A DNA stretch of 64,000 bases from Nostoc sp. 'Peltigera membranacea cyanobiont' 210A (GTDB lineage Bacteria > Cyanobacteriota > Cyanobacteriia > Cyanobacteriales > Nostocaceae), in contig NZ_NOLJ01000002.1 of assembly GCF_002246015.1 (NCBI RefSeq), positions 197,675-261,674 of the forward strand. Direction: 5' to 3'. Each line of letters opens with the position of its first letter. Positions within the stretch are counted from its first letter, which is position 1. The notes under the pieces were generated by a model. The model searched no databases. It saw nothing but the letters and a program-made list of their open reading frames with translations, and was not told the DNA's origin. A program made the translations under genes and the position numbers. Shown in pieces: positions 25,920 to 34,700 of the stretch.

Positions 25920-27842
25920 ATGGAAATTTTAGAAACAATCGGTTTTGATTTGGGACACGGTGAAACGGCTATAGCTAAAGCGATCGTGGAAAGCATCGAA
26001 CCTCCCCAGATGTTGGAGATTAATAACAAGAAGAACCAAATTACAGCTCTTGGTTGGCATCCCAAACTCGGTTATCTTGTCGGCGAACAGGCATTAATTC
26101 AAGCTGGTGTTACCCAACTGACAATCTCTTTCAAGCAAAAACCCAACAACGATCCCAAATATCGAGAAACAATTAGCACTTTTGTAGCAACCTACTACCG
26201 ACTTTTGAAAGAAAGCAACCAACTTGCAGGTAGTGAAGGTAGCTATTTTTACATAGGTTGCCCTTCAGGATGGTCAGTTAGCGATCGCACCGAATACCAA
26301 AAGCTACTTCAAGAAGCTGGCATTCCCCGACTCAATGTTGTACCCGAATCGCGGGCTGCTTTCATGCAAGCCAAAGAAGCTGGGAAACTGGAGTATGACA
26401 AACTTCTAGCATCGGTGCTAATTGTCGATATTGGTTCTTCAACCACAGATTTTACTCTGGTTAAAAGCTTAGAAGAAATCCCGATAGATTTTGGGAGTAA
26501 TACTTTAGGTGCATCCCTAATTGACAAAGCTATTTTTGCCCGGACTCTCGCCAACCACGAACAAAAAGCATTACTCGAAAAAGTATTTCAGGAATATCCG
26601 CATCACCAAGCTCGTTGTGAACTTGCTTGCCGCAAAGCTAAAGAAGATTACTTTTCTAATGAACAGTTATACAGCGATCCTGAATCCTTTGCGCGTGGCT
26701 TCGAGTCGATCAACGAACAGATTTATTTTATTCCCCAAGTGAATAAATTGATGATGGAGGAAATTTTAAATCAACCCTTACCTGAACTGGAAAATCATAG
26801 TTGGATTAAATCATTTCGCAACTCTTTAAGCGAGGCGAAAGAAAAGCTGGAAAAACTTGAAATCGTGCCGAAACTTGTGCTGATGACTGGCGGTGCATCT
26901 CGCATGAAGTTCACGCACGTTCTTTGTCAAGAAATGTTTCCCGAACCAGAAACGCTGCTTCGCCCCGATCCAGAACCAGAACGGTGCATTGCACTGGGAT
27001 TAGCAAGAGTAGGAAGATGGGATCTGCGTGCTGCTGCTTTTAAGCAAGAAGTGAATAAACTATTTACCTCGAACCAGCTTAAAGGTTTGATTGAAAGGCA
27101 TATTCCAGAGTTAATCGCATCACTAACTAAGCCTTTGGCGGATGGCTTGATTGTCAACGCAGTTAAACCAGGTTTAAAAGATTGGCAAAAAAACAAAATA
27201 CGGACTTTAGCCGATTTGGAAACAGCTTTGATCGGTCGGGCAGAACAGTGGCTCAAAAGCGATCGCGCTGTGCAGATAATTAATCATCAATGCGCTTTTT
27301 GGTTTAGCAATAAAATCCAACCCGATTTAGCCGCACAAACCGATCCAATCTGTCGAAAATTTCAGATACCTAGAAGCAGCTTAAGGTTTGAGGATAGTAT
27401 TGACCCAACTTTTGTTAACCCAGAATTACAAATTGGAGATGCTATTCTGGCTGAGACAGTAGCATTTATCGTCAATGTCGTAATTGGTGGAGGCGCAGTG
27501 GCTAGCATCATCACTCTCATCCTAACTGGGCATTTAACTTGGCCGATTGCACTAGTATATGGGGCTTCGTTGATGGCAGCAGGAATGGAGCTAAATCGTA
27601 AGAGTGTTCAAGAAGTAATTAAGACAAATGTAGATGTACCTAGTTGGATTCGTTCTAATTTTTTGAGCGACAAAAAAATTGAAGATATGTGTGAGCAAAT
27701 AAAGCCGGAGTTAGAGAAAGTTCTTCAAGAACAACTGACAGCAAATCAAGAGGCTTTTGATAAACTGATTGTCAAAGTTGAGCAAGGGCTTCAAACAAGC
27801 CTTTCCACTAAGGTTCAATCTTGCATAATTCTGATCCAATAG
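25920..27842 (+). CDS. Hsp70/actin-fold ATPase with C-terminal membrane segments
   Basis: A 640-residue protein with the three nucleotide-binding motifs of the Hsp70/actin fold: phosphate-1 GFDLGHGETAIA (~8-19), phosphate-2 VLIVDIGSSTTDFTL (~166-180) and the adenosine motif LVLMTGGASRM (~319-329). It lacks a canonical DnaK substrate domain. Instead, a helical region (~390-500) leads to two hydrophobic segments (~507-555) and then a charged helical tail. It is thus predicted to be membrane-anchored, unlike DnaK. The partner upstream has a possible GrpE-like end. It may be a dedicated chaperone or a filament-type ATPase; the client is unknown. Confidence 0.82.
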   Translation: MEILETIGFDLGHGETAIAKAIVESIEPPQMLEINNKKNQITALGWHPKLGYLVGEQALIQAGVTQLTISFKQKPNNDPKYRETISTFVATYYRLLKESNQLAGSEGSYFYIGCPSGWSVSDRTEYQKLLQEAGIPRLNVVPESRAAFMQAKEAGKLEYDKLLASVLIVDIGSSTTDFTLVKSLEEIPIDFGSNTLGASLIDKAIFARTLANHEQKALLEKVFQEYPHHQARCELACRKAKEDYFSNEQLYSDPESFARGFESINEQIYFIPQVNKLMMEEILNQPLPELENHSWIKSFRNSLSEAKEKLEKLEIVPKLVLMTGGASRMKFTHVLCQEMFPEPETLLRPDPEPERCIALGLARVGRWDLRAAAFKQEVNKLFTSNQLKGLIERHIPELIASLTKPLADGLIVNAVKPGLKDWQKNKIRTLADLETALIGRAEQWLKSDRAVQIINHQCAFWFSNKIQPDLAAQTDPICRKFQIPRSSLRFEDSIDPTFVNPELQIGDAILAETVAFIVNVVIGGGAVASIITLILTGHLTWPIALVYGASLMAAGMELNRKSVQEVIKTNVDVPSWIRSNFLSDKKIEDMCEQIKPELEKVLQEQLTANQEAFDKLIVKVEQGLQTSLSTKVQSCIILIQ

Positions 27843-27927
27843 CGGTAGTTAGTGAGCCACAACAATAACAATTATTCTAAACTTTCTGCTTACCAGTGAA
27901 TTAAATATGTAAGCTGCTCAAAAGTCA

Positions 27928-28752
27928 ATGATTAAAATCATAGTTTTCTTTTCCTTCATTGGGCTGATTATCGCTGGTATTTTACTCAATCCGATTCTCG
28001 TCAAAAGACGAAGAAACCGTCTCAAACATCGTCCTTTTCCTCCTCTGTGGAATGCCATTATTGAAAATAATCTTCCCATTTATCTTTGTCTTTCTCCCGA
28101 TGAAATCAGACGACTTCAGGGACATATTCAAGTATTCTTAGCAGAAAAGCAATTTATTGGTTGTAGAGGATTACAGGTGACGGAGGAAATGAAACTAACT
28201 CTTGCTGCTGCTGCCTGTTTACTCCTACTAAATGAACGTGGGCAGTACTTCCCCAGACTTCGTTCAATTCTGGTGTATCCCAACGCTTATTTTGTTCAAG
28301 AAACAAATTCCGTCGGAAAATATGTTGTTGAGGAAAGGCGTGTAGCAAGACTAGGTGAATCGTGGACAAATGACCAAGTAGTAGTGTCTTGGGAACAGGT
28401 GAAACAAGACATTAATAACTGGAAGGATGGACGTAATGTTGTGCTTCATGAATTTGCCCATCAGTTAGATCAAGAAGATGGTAAAGCTGAAGGAGTTCCA
28501 ATACTGCAAAACAACTCAGACTATGCTATTTGGGCGAAGGTAATGACAGAAGCATATCAGCAACTTTGTAATGATGTTCTACAAGGTGCAAAGACGGTAA
28601 TGGATAGCTATGGTGCAACAAATCCCGCAGAATTTTTCGCCGTAGCAACTGAGACATTCTTTGAAAAACCGCACCAATTGCTGTCTAAGTATCCGGCACT
28701 TTATGAGCAACTGCAACGTTACTATCAATTAGATCCTGTGCAATGGGTGTGA
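27928..28752 (+). CDS. MtfA-like zinc metallopeptidase (M90 family)
   Basis: A 274-residue protein with an N-terminal membrane helix (~2-22, IVFFSFIGLIIAGILLNPILV), then the MtfA/DUF980 core. The metal site HEFAHQLDQEDG lies at ~174-185 (HExxH), with a conserved AAACLLLL segment upstream and YGATNPAEFFAVATETFFEKP downstream, where the third ligand Glu is found. E. coli MtfA (Mlc titration factor) is an aminopeptidase linked to glucose phosphotransferase control; that system is not evident here. It follows the Hsp70-like gene by 85 bp on the same strand, perhaps in the same transcript. Confidence 0.85.
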   Translation: MIKIIVFFSFIGLIIAGILLNPILVKRRRNRLKHRPFPPLWNAIIENNLPIYLCLSPDEIRRLQGHIQVFLAEKQFIGCRGLQVTEEMKLTLAAAACLLLLNERGQYFPRLRSILVYPNAYFVQETNSVGKYVVEERRVARLGESWTNDQVVVSWEQVKQDINNWKDGRNVVLHEFAHQLDQEDGKAEGVPILQNNSDYAIWAKVMTEAYQQLCNDVLQGAKTVMDSYGATNPAEFFAVATETFFEKPHQLLSKYPALYEQLQRYYQLDPVQWV

Positions 28753-28916
28753 AGTAAGTGGTCAAAAATAAATCACATTATGTTCAGTTAATCAACCTTG
28801 CTTCAAAATGTTTTACGAATTCCGAACTTGTACTGAGTTTCGACTGCGCTCAACTACCGCGTAGTCGTTGGCGCAGCTTATCGTAGAGAAGTATTACGAA
28901 TTACGAATTATTTCAA
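28753..28916. other. Intergenic region with dispersed repeat fragment
   Basis: Between convergent genes. It contains GTTGGCGCAGC (near 28867) within CGCGTAGTCGTTGGCGCAGC...CGTAGAGAAG, which resembles the patch at 22615-22655 and is followed by direct ATTACGAATTACGAATTA repeats. No gene. Confidence 0.5.
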
Positions 28917-29372
28917 CTAGGAGTTTTTCATCGCCAGAATCTTCAAAGCTACTGCTTCAGGGACAGGCATCACTGATAATCGATTTCCTTGTCTCACCAA
29001 CATTAACTCTTCGGCGCTAAACTTCTCTTTGAGTATTGATAACAAGATGGGGTTAGAAAAAGTCTCAACAAATTCCACTACAACTGTTTGCCAGCGAGGT
29101 GATTCAGAACTTGATTTCGGATCATAGTATTTACTTTCTGGCTCAAACTGGGTCGGGTCAGCAATATCTTTTTTCACTACACGCATTAACCCAGCAATAC
29201 CGGGAGGATTAGTGCCGGAGTGATAGAAAAAAGCTAAGTCTCCTTCATCCATCAGGCGTAAAAAGTTGCGAGCTTGATAATTGCGAACGCCATCCCAGAT
29301 AGTCTCGTTCTCCTGTTGAAGGTCAGCAATGCTATAGGCTTCTGGTTCTGATTTCATTAACCAATAATTCAT
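28917..29372 (-). CDS. EVE domain-containing protein
   Basis: A 151-residue single-domain protein of the EVE (PUA-like) family, as in thymocyte nuclear protein 1. The start MNYWLMKSEPEAYSIADLQQE, WDGVRNYQARNFLRLM, LAFFYHSGTNPPGIAGL and the second half PRWQTVVVEFVE are diagnostic. EVE domains bind modified bases in nucleic acids; the cyanobacterial role is not known. No restriction gene adjoins it, so a defence role is not supported here. It is monocistronic, with the methyltransferase gene 134 bp upstream on the same strand. Confidence 0.92.
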   Translation of the reverse strand: MNYWLMKSEPEAYSIADLQQENETIWDGVRNYQARNFLRLMDEGDLAFFYHSGTNPPGIAGLMRVVKKDIADPTQFEPESKYYDPKSSSESPRWQTVVVEFVETFSNPILLSILKEKFSAEELMLVRQGNRLSVMPVPEAVALKILAMKNS

Positions 29373-29506
29373 CTACACAAATTATGTATATACAAAAGCA
29401 TTTTAATTTTGAGCAGGTAAGTAAGTTCGTAGTAAGGACTTTAGTCATTATTTTCTAAGCACTAAAGTGCTTACTACAAACCCTCTTGTACTAGTGAATA
29501 TTTGAC

Positions 29507-30226
29507 TTAACTGCGGTAAGCTATGACAGCATAAAACGGATCTCCTCCAGCTGCACCCAACCACTGTAATAAATTCGGTAATGTTGATTTATGAGCTATA
29601 ACTTCCGCGGTTGTAAATCCTGGAACTGATGCGAAGTAAGCTTTGACTAATTCGACTCGCTGTGCTTCTGAAGCCTCCCGCCAAGCTTGAATCGCTTTTT
29701 CAAAAAACATCCGGTTAGAAAAGCTGATGATTGCCACACCACCGGGTTTCAGAATGCGATAAATTTCGGAAAATACTGCTTCGGGATATTGCATATATTG
29801 CACAGATACGCAATTGAGAACTGCATCAAAATCTTCATCTGGTAAAGGGAGCTGCGGATTTTCGTTAAGATTTTGGACAAAGTAATGATTTAAGCGGGCA
29901 TTACGTGCTAATTCCTCACCATTGAGTCCGTGTCCCTCTACATGGTCAAACTGCATTTCTTCTGGTAGATGCGACACCCAACTGCTCATCATATCAAAAA
30001 TGCGGGTGTTGGGTTTCAGGCGATCGCGGTATAAATCCGTTAGCTGTTGAATAAATCCTTCATCGACATGGGTGACGAAGCGAGGATAGGCGTAGAACAG
30101 TTTATCGTCTGTGTCATCTAATTTCAGGCGCTGATTCGGTCTTAACTGCATAAATCTCTGTTTTGGAGTACTGTTTCCGAAATTTGTGGCAATTTCAGAT
30201 ATTTTTTCACAAACACTATGTAACAT
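29507..30226 (-). CDS. Class I SAM-dependent methyltransferase
   Basis: A 239-residue Rossmann-fold methyltransferase. Motif I is atypical: TRIFDMMSSWVSHLP in place of the usual glycine-rich D-x-G-x-G, but the later motifs (DFDAVLNCVSVQYMQYPEAVFSEIYRILKPGGVAIISFSNRMF) are clear and match methyltransferase domain 11. The substrate is unknown. The first 25 residues look unlike the rest; the ATG at 30151 (MQLRPNQRLKLDD) may be the true start. Divergent from the GT39 gene by 53 bp. Confidence 0.8.
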   Translation of the reverse strand: MLHSVCEKISEIATNFGNSTPKQRFMQLRPNQRLKLDDTDDKLFYAYPRFVTHVDEGFIQQLTDLYRDRLKPNTRIFDMMSSWVSHLPEEMQFDHVEGHGLNGEELARNARLNHYFVQNLNENPQLPLPDEDFDAVLNCVSVQYMQYPEAVFSEIYRILKPGGVAIISFSNRMFFEKAIQAWREASEAQRVELVKAYFASVPGFTTAEVIAHKSTLPNLLQWLGAAGGDPFYAVIAYRS

Positions 30227-30279
30227 ATTTTAATAACAGCAGGATACCTAAATAGCAGTATTCAATTTTTCTCAATTCA

Positions 30280-31938
30280 ATGTTATATAAACTACACTTC
30301 TTGCAGCATATTTGGCGACAAATCCGCCTAGTCGTATCATTACCCTATTTTAGTTTGTTAGTTTGGATACTGCCCTTATTACTATTTACTTCTAGACATA
30401 ATAGCCTGATGGCACATGATGAAGGGCTTTACGCATCACGTGCCCGTCTGATGTTTGATTCTGGTAATTGGATAGCTCCTTGGAAAACAGCACATCATAA
30501 AACTCCTGGATCTTATTGGTTAATTGCCAGTTTCTACAAGCTGTTTGGTATCAGTGATACTAGTGCGCGTCTTCCTAGTATGATTGCTGGCATTTTTAGC
30601 TTGTGGCTTGTGTATGAAATTGGCAAAATTATACTAGGCAAAAAATTAGGTTGGCTAGCTGCTGCAATTTTAAGTGTAGAATTTCTCTGGCTGCAATACT
30701 CTCGCTTAAGTACACCTGATGTACCGATGGTTCTCTTGGTGCTTTTAGCTATTTTGTCTTTAATCAAAACGGAATTGCATCCCAAATATCGCTACTGGTG
30801 GAGTTTTCTAGCTGGTTTAAGTTTAGGTTTAGGCTTCTTAGTTAGAAGCTTTATGATTTTTTTGCCAATTATAGCTTTATTACCTTATTTAATTTGGGAA
30901 CATCGCCGTCATCGTCATCTTACTAACCCAATTTTATATTTAGGTTTTTTCGTAGGTTTAATACCTACCTGTGTTTGGCTCTGGTTAAGCTGGCTGCACT
31001 ACGGAAATAATAGTTTTGAGGAGTTACTCAAGTTTGTTGTACAACTAGGTTCTGAAGAGCGGGAGTCTAATGGGCCGCTATTCTATGTCTGGAATATTCC
31101 TTTAAAAGCATTTCCTTGGGCTTTTCTCGGACTTTTAGGTTTATTTTTAACTCTCCGTCGTCCCATTCCTCGTTACCAGTTAATATTAGTTGGCTTTCCA
31201 CTTGTTTTATTTGTAGAAATTAGTATTTTTAGCACTCGTTTATCTCACTATAGTCTTTGCCTTTATCCGTTCATCGCTTTGTTTGCATCTGTGGGTTTAA
31301 ACTGGCTAGGTAATATTTACCAGACAGAAATTCCCCCACAATTCCCTCTTCAAAAAAGTAAAAAAAAGATATTGAACCTTTTTGCAAGAAATAATCTCCC
31401 CCGAAACCTCAGTTATGGCTTGGGTGGATTAGGTGTTTTACTTGTTGTAGCGAGTATTGGCATTTTTAGTTGGGGTAGTTCTGATATCCGCAAGTATGCA
31501 AGTATTGGCTTGGCTATGGGCTTGGGTTGGTTAATTTTACCTGTGGTGTGGATTGCTCGTTACCACTTTGACAAAAAGTTTCTCACAGCGCGTTATTGGA
31601 TTGCAGGTTGGTTAATTCCCTGTTGGCTGGCTTTGGCGGCGATAGGTAGCATCGGTCTGTTAAGTGACTATAACTCTGGGTTAAAAACTTTTTTACAACA
31701 AAGTGCGATCGCTTCAATTCTCCAATCTCATCCTACGTACTATGTGGAGATGGACGCTAAAACAAAAGTACTGCTTAATTTCTATCTTCCTACTCGCCCT
31801 CAACCAGTAATCTCTATTTCCCAAGTACCAGCTTTGAGCTATGCTTGGATCTATGCTAACCAGTCCTCTGAATTATCTCGACCTCACCGCATTATCGGCG
31901 CTGTCAATGAGTACCAGTTGATTCAAGTTCTTCCCTAA
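30280..31938 (+). CDS. GT39/ArnT-like polyprenyl-phosphate-sugar glycosyltransferase
   Basis: A 552-residue GT-C type membrane glycosyltransferase that uses a lipid-phosphate sugar donor at the outer face. The catalytic Asp loop is in LMAHDEGLYASRARLM after the first membrane helix. The segment TPGSYWLIASFYKLFGISDTSARLPS and about eleven further helices follow, then a soluble tail from ~500. The last ~43 codons (from VISISQVPALSYAWIYA) recur as a decayed copy at 33832-33996, 1.9 kb downstream. This suggests a former tandem pair. Its sugar and acceptor are unknown. Confidence 0.85.
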   Translation: MLYKLHFLQHIWRQIRLVVSLPYFSLLVWILPLLLFTSRHNSLMAHDEGLYASRARLMFDSGNWIAPWKTAHHKTPGSYWLIASFYKLFGISDTSARLPSMIAGIFSLWLVYEIGKIILGKKLGWLAAAILSVEFLWLQYSRLSTPDVPMVLLVLLAILSLIKTELHPKYRYWWSFLAGLSLGLGFLVRSFMIFLPIIALLPYLIWEHRRHRHLTNPILYLGFFVGLIPTCVWLWLSWLHYGNNSFEELLKFVVQLGSEERESNGPLFYVWNIPLKAFPWAFLGLLGLFLTLRRPIPRYQLILVGFPLVLFVEISIFSTRLSHYSLCLYPFIALFASVGLNWLGNIYQTEIPPQFPLQKSKKKILNLFARNNLPRNLSYGLGGLGVLLVVASIGIFSWGSSDIRKYASIGLAMGLGWLILPVVWIARYHFDKKFLTARYWIAGWLIPCWLALAAIGSIGLLSDYNSGLKTFLQQSAIASILQSHPTYYVEMDAKTKVLLNFYLPTRPQPVISISQVPALSYAWIYANQSSELSRPHRIIGAVNEYQLIQVLP

Positions 31939-31948
31939 GACATTGTTT

Positions 31949-33679
31949 TTAAGTCTTCGCTACTGCTTTGATACATTCTGTTTTGAGAAGGACTAAATTA
32001 TCAGTCTCAATAACTGCACAAGAGTTAATTAATGTTGCTAAAACAGGTAGAGCCTTCTGTAAATTTGCGTTCGCTTGTTGTGCCGCTGGCTGATATTGTT
32101 GTAGCCAAGTGTTTTTAGTTATATATTCTGGAAGGAATGCAGAACGTTCTAATAACCAAAAAGTTACGTGGTATTTTTGAATAAAGTCTTTAATCTGATT
32201 AATATCATCAGTATATTGGGCATTAATAAGGTCAATCATCCGCTGGCGAAATTGAGCGTAATATTTTGTATGGATCGGTAATGCATATTCTTTACCCACC
32301 AAAATTGTTCTTTGAGCAAAGATGGGTATGTTATCTGCTTCTTGGGAAGTAGAGGCTATGACAATATTTTGCGGTTGCTTTTGCAAAAAATTATATAATG
32401 TTGGGGCTTGACCTTCTAAATAAGGGGTTTTGGGAAAAACTTTTAAGCTACTAGGGTACAAAACGAGTCCTGCACCAAGGATCGTAATAGTCCCTAAGAT
32501 TAAAATTTGTCTGCCATTTTGTCTCGACCATCGAAATGTAGCATCTAAAATTAAGGTAATAGAAATTGCTGCTGCAAGAGCAAGTACTATCTTAAAAGTA
32601 TGATGGGTGTAGCGGCTAGGCCAGTGCAGTTTAAAAGCTAAGGCATGGGCAGTAAAAAACATGATTAAACTAGCTATTACTACCTGTAGTAATAGTTTGA
32701 CTTCATCCTTTAGTTGTTTGGTTAGGGGAAAGTGAGACTGGAATTTCAGGATAACTGGTAATAATAAACCCAATAATAGTTGAGGAGGTGCAATTAAAGC
32801 AAAAAAACCGCTATCTCTACCATCAAACCAATAACTAATAATATTATGAGTAAAATACCTGAATCTTCCTCTATCCCAGTACTCTGGCATAGTTCTCGCA
32901 ACAGCAGCAGTAATTGTCGGGCCAAATTGTGATGATTGAATAGTATAAGGTAAAATTAGGATGCCAGCAGTTATAGTGGCTGCTACAAATAAAATAAAAT
33001 CTTTACGGTTATGAGAAATAGTTATCTGCCCATTCTGCCAGCGAAATAATCTCAAAAGTAAAATTAATAAATTGATAAAACCTATGATAGGGTATATTAA
33101 ACATTGAAGCGCAAATACAATTAACATACCAAATCCAGAAGACCGTATTAAATAATATATAAAAGCTAAAACCAGGGGATAAATAAAATCTCTAGGAGTA
33201 GCAGAAAATAGGTCATCATGAATGCAAAGGCTTTGATTTAAAAGTAAAGAGGCGATAAACCCTGCCATTGGTACTGGTAATATCTCCATACAAACTACAA
33301 AGCAATAGCTAGTTGTAATTAGTCCCAGTACTAATGGAAAAAGTTTGCTAAATAAAATTGGATCTATATTTAAAGCTGCAATTATTTTATAAACAATACC
33401 ATACCCAATTGGTGTCACCGATTGAAAATAATCAGCAATTAAATCCCCAGGAAATAAATCTGGGTTAAAGTAACGATAGATCCAAGAAATATATTCCCGT
33501 GCATCGTCGCTCACTATATATTTGCTGGTTAAAGCTTGTCGCAGCCCCATAAAAATATAACCAACAGCAAAAGTTAGACTGAGACTGTACCAAAAAATAA
33601 CAGTCAATCTAGATTGATTTTGTCTACTTTTTTGAGTAATAGGTGCTGTTAAAACTTTTTGTAATTGTGAAATTAGCAT
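31949..33679 (-). CDS. Large polytopic membrane protein, possibly GT-C like
   Basis: A 576-residue protein with about ten to twelve hydrophobic segments. The loop after the first helix has SDDAREYISWIYRYFNPDLFPGDLIADYF, acidic residues placed as in GT-C glycosyltransferases, and the C-terminal ~120 residues form a soluble domain (TLYNFLQKQPQNIVIASTSQEADNIPIFAQRTILVG). I recognise no named family. It lies between the GT39 gene and the GT39 remnant, converging with the former (10 bp between stops), and thus splits the two repeat copies. Involvement in surface glycan assembly is an inference from this context. Confidence 0.7.
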   Translation of the reverse strand: MLISQLQKVLTAPITQKSRQNQSRLTVIFWYSLSLTFAVGYIFMGLRQALTSKYIVSDDAREYISWIYRYFNPDLFPGDLIADYFQSVTPIGYGIVYKIIAALNIDPILFSKLFPLVLGLITTSYCFVVCMEILPVPMAGFIASLLLNQSLCIHDDLFSATPRDFIYPLVLAFIYYLIRSSGFGMLIVFALQCLIYPIIGFINLLILLLRLFRWQNGQITISHNRKDFILFVAATITAGILILPYTIQSSQFGPTITAAVARTMPEYWDRGRFRYFTHNIISYWFDGRDSGFFALIAPPQLLLGLLLPVILKFQSHFPLTKQLKDEVKLLLQVVIASLIMFFTAHALAFKLHWPSRYTHHTFKIVLALAAAISITLILDATFRWSRQNGRQILILGTITILGAGLVLYPSSLKVFPKTPYLEGQAPTLYNFLQKQPQNIVIASTSQEADNIPIFAQRTILVGKEYALPIHTKYYAQFRQRMIDLINAQYTDDINQIKDFIQKYHVTFWLLERSAFLPEYITKNTWLQQYQPAAQQANANLQKALPVLATLINSCAVIETDNLVLLKTECIKAVAKT

Positions 33680-33831
33680 TAGGCGCGTCTATGTCTGAAT
33701 AAATTATGTTAATTAGGAAAATCAAAAGCTTTTTTCAATTTTTATGATTGTACAATCTTCAAGTACTGATCGGTCATTTATAAAGCCAATCATTCTCGCA
33801 ACGCTCTGTTTTTTACCCAAAACGAAAGGTC

Positions 33832-33996
33832 ATGAAAGCCGAACTGTCTGGATTAAAAGAACAAGTAGCCTCTATTTCGCAAATACCAGTTTTGAGCTAT
33901 GCTTGGATCTATGCTGACCAGTCCCCGAAATTACCTTGGTCTTACCCTATTCTTGGTACAGTAAAAGAGTACCAGTTGATTCAAGTTCTTCCCTAA
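33832..33996 (+). pseudogene. C-terminal remnant of a second GT39 gene
   Basis: A frame of 54 codons whose last ~43 codons closely match the end of the GT39 gene at 30280-31938: SISQIPVLSYAWIYADQSPKL and ending KEYQLIQVLP against NEYQLIQVLP. DNA identity is high (the blocks TTTGAGCTATGCTTGGATCT and CCAGTTGATTCAAGTTCTTC occur in both). The catalytic and membrane parts are absent. I interpret it as the tail of a deleted tandem paralogue; its ATG at 33832 is probably fortuitous. Confidence 0.75.
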
Positions 33997-34040
33997 GATA
34001 GATGTAAAGTAACTATTGCTAAAAAATATTAATTTAGTTA

Positions 34041-34060
34041 TAATATTACGTACACTAAGT
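34041..34060. promoter_or_regulatory. Candidate MarR operator, site 1 (autoregulatory)
   Basis: TAATATTACGTACACTAAGT ends 10 bp before the marR-like start codon. The same pattern AATATTACGYAYWCTAA occurs twice upstream of the exporter gene at 34594 and 34634. The position would let the repressor block its own transcription. Confidence 0.6.
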
Positions 34061-34070
34061 ATTTTGCTAA

Positions 34071-34538
34071 ATGGTTTCTACATCTAATCACTCCCCAACC
34101 TTAGAGTCGTGGCAGCAAAATCTGGCACCATACAATTTGGGCTACAGAATCAAATTAGTCTCACAACTGCTGAGTCGCAAGTTTACTGAGAGGCTAGAAC
34201 CCTTTGGATTGACACCATTTCACTGGTTGGTGTTGTGCTGTCTTTGGCAAGAAGATGGTTTACCTACTTCTAGTATTGGGGACAAACTCAAACAAGTGGG
34301 AGGGACTTTAACAGGCGTACTAGATCGGATGGAAGAACGCGGTTTGGTGCGTCGAGAACGCGACACTCAAGATCGCCGCATCTGGCGAATCTGGCTCACG
34401 GATGCAGGAAAGGAATTAGAAGCTGTTTTACCGCCAATCGCCGCAGCCGTGCGTGATGAAGCAATGGATGGTATTTCCTTTGCCGATCGAGAACTGTTTT
34501 CCCAAATCTTGAATAGAGCGATCGCTAACCTGTCTTAA
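34071..34538 (+). CDS. MarR family transcriptional regulator
   Basis: A 155-residue winged-helix regulator. The helix-turn-helix and wing lie at ~60-110 (GLPTSSIGDKLKQVGGTLTGVLDRMEERGLVRRERDTQDRRIWRIWLTDAGKEL), flanked by N- and C-terminal dimerisation helices. MarR proteins usually repress adjacent efflux genes and release DNA on binding a small phenolic or toxic ligand. Here it stands directly before HlyD/MFS exporter genes, and three copies of one sequence lie before itself and before the HlyD gene, consistent with local repression. Ligand unknown. Confidence 0.92.
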   Translation: MVSTSNHSPTLESWQQNLAPYNLGYRIKLVSQLLSRKFTERLEPFGLTPFHWLVLCCLWQEDGLPTSSIGDKLKQVGGTLTGVLDRMEERGLVRRERDTQDRRIWRIWLTDAGKELEAVLPPIAAAVRDEAMDGISFADRELFSQILNRAIANLS

Positions 34539-34593
34539 AGATGATCCCACAATCACCCGACCGGGGGAGGTCGTGTAAAGATATGTTTTGAGA

Positions 34594-34612
34594 TAATATT
34601 ACGCATACTAAG
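34594..34612. promoter_or_regulatory. Candidate MarR operator, site 2
   Basis: TAATATTACGCATACTAAG, 89 bp upstream of the HlyD start, matches site 1 at 34041 in all but a few positions. It lies exactly 40 bp before site 3, close to four helical turns. Confidence 0.6.
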
Positions 34613-34633
34613 GAAATAAGGATTTTTTTCCGG

Positions 34634-34652
34634 GAATATTACGCATTCTAAA
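34634..34652. promoter_or_regulatory. Candidate MarR operator, site 3
   Basis: GAATATTACGCATTCTAAA, 49 bp upstream of the HlyD start, shares the AATATTACGCAT-CTAA core with site 2. Together the two sites bracket the likely promoter of the exporter genes. Confidence 0.55.
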
Positions 34653-34700
34653 TAAACGACTATTAATCAAATTATTGAACGAGCAAGCGAGGTAGCAATC

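Noticed and set aside
28917-30226. EVE protein and methyltransferase as an anti-phage module
   Set aside because: Separated by 134 bp, no nuclease partner, and the methyltransferase resembles small-molecule enzymes rather than DNA methylases.
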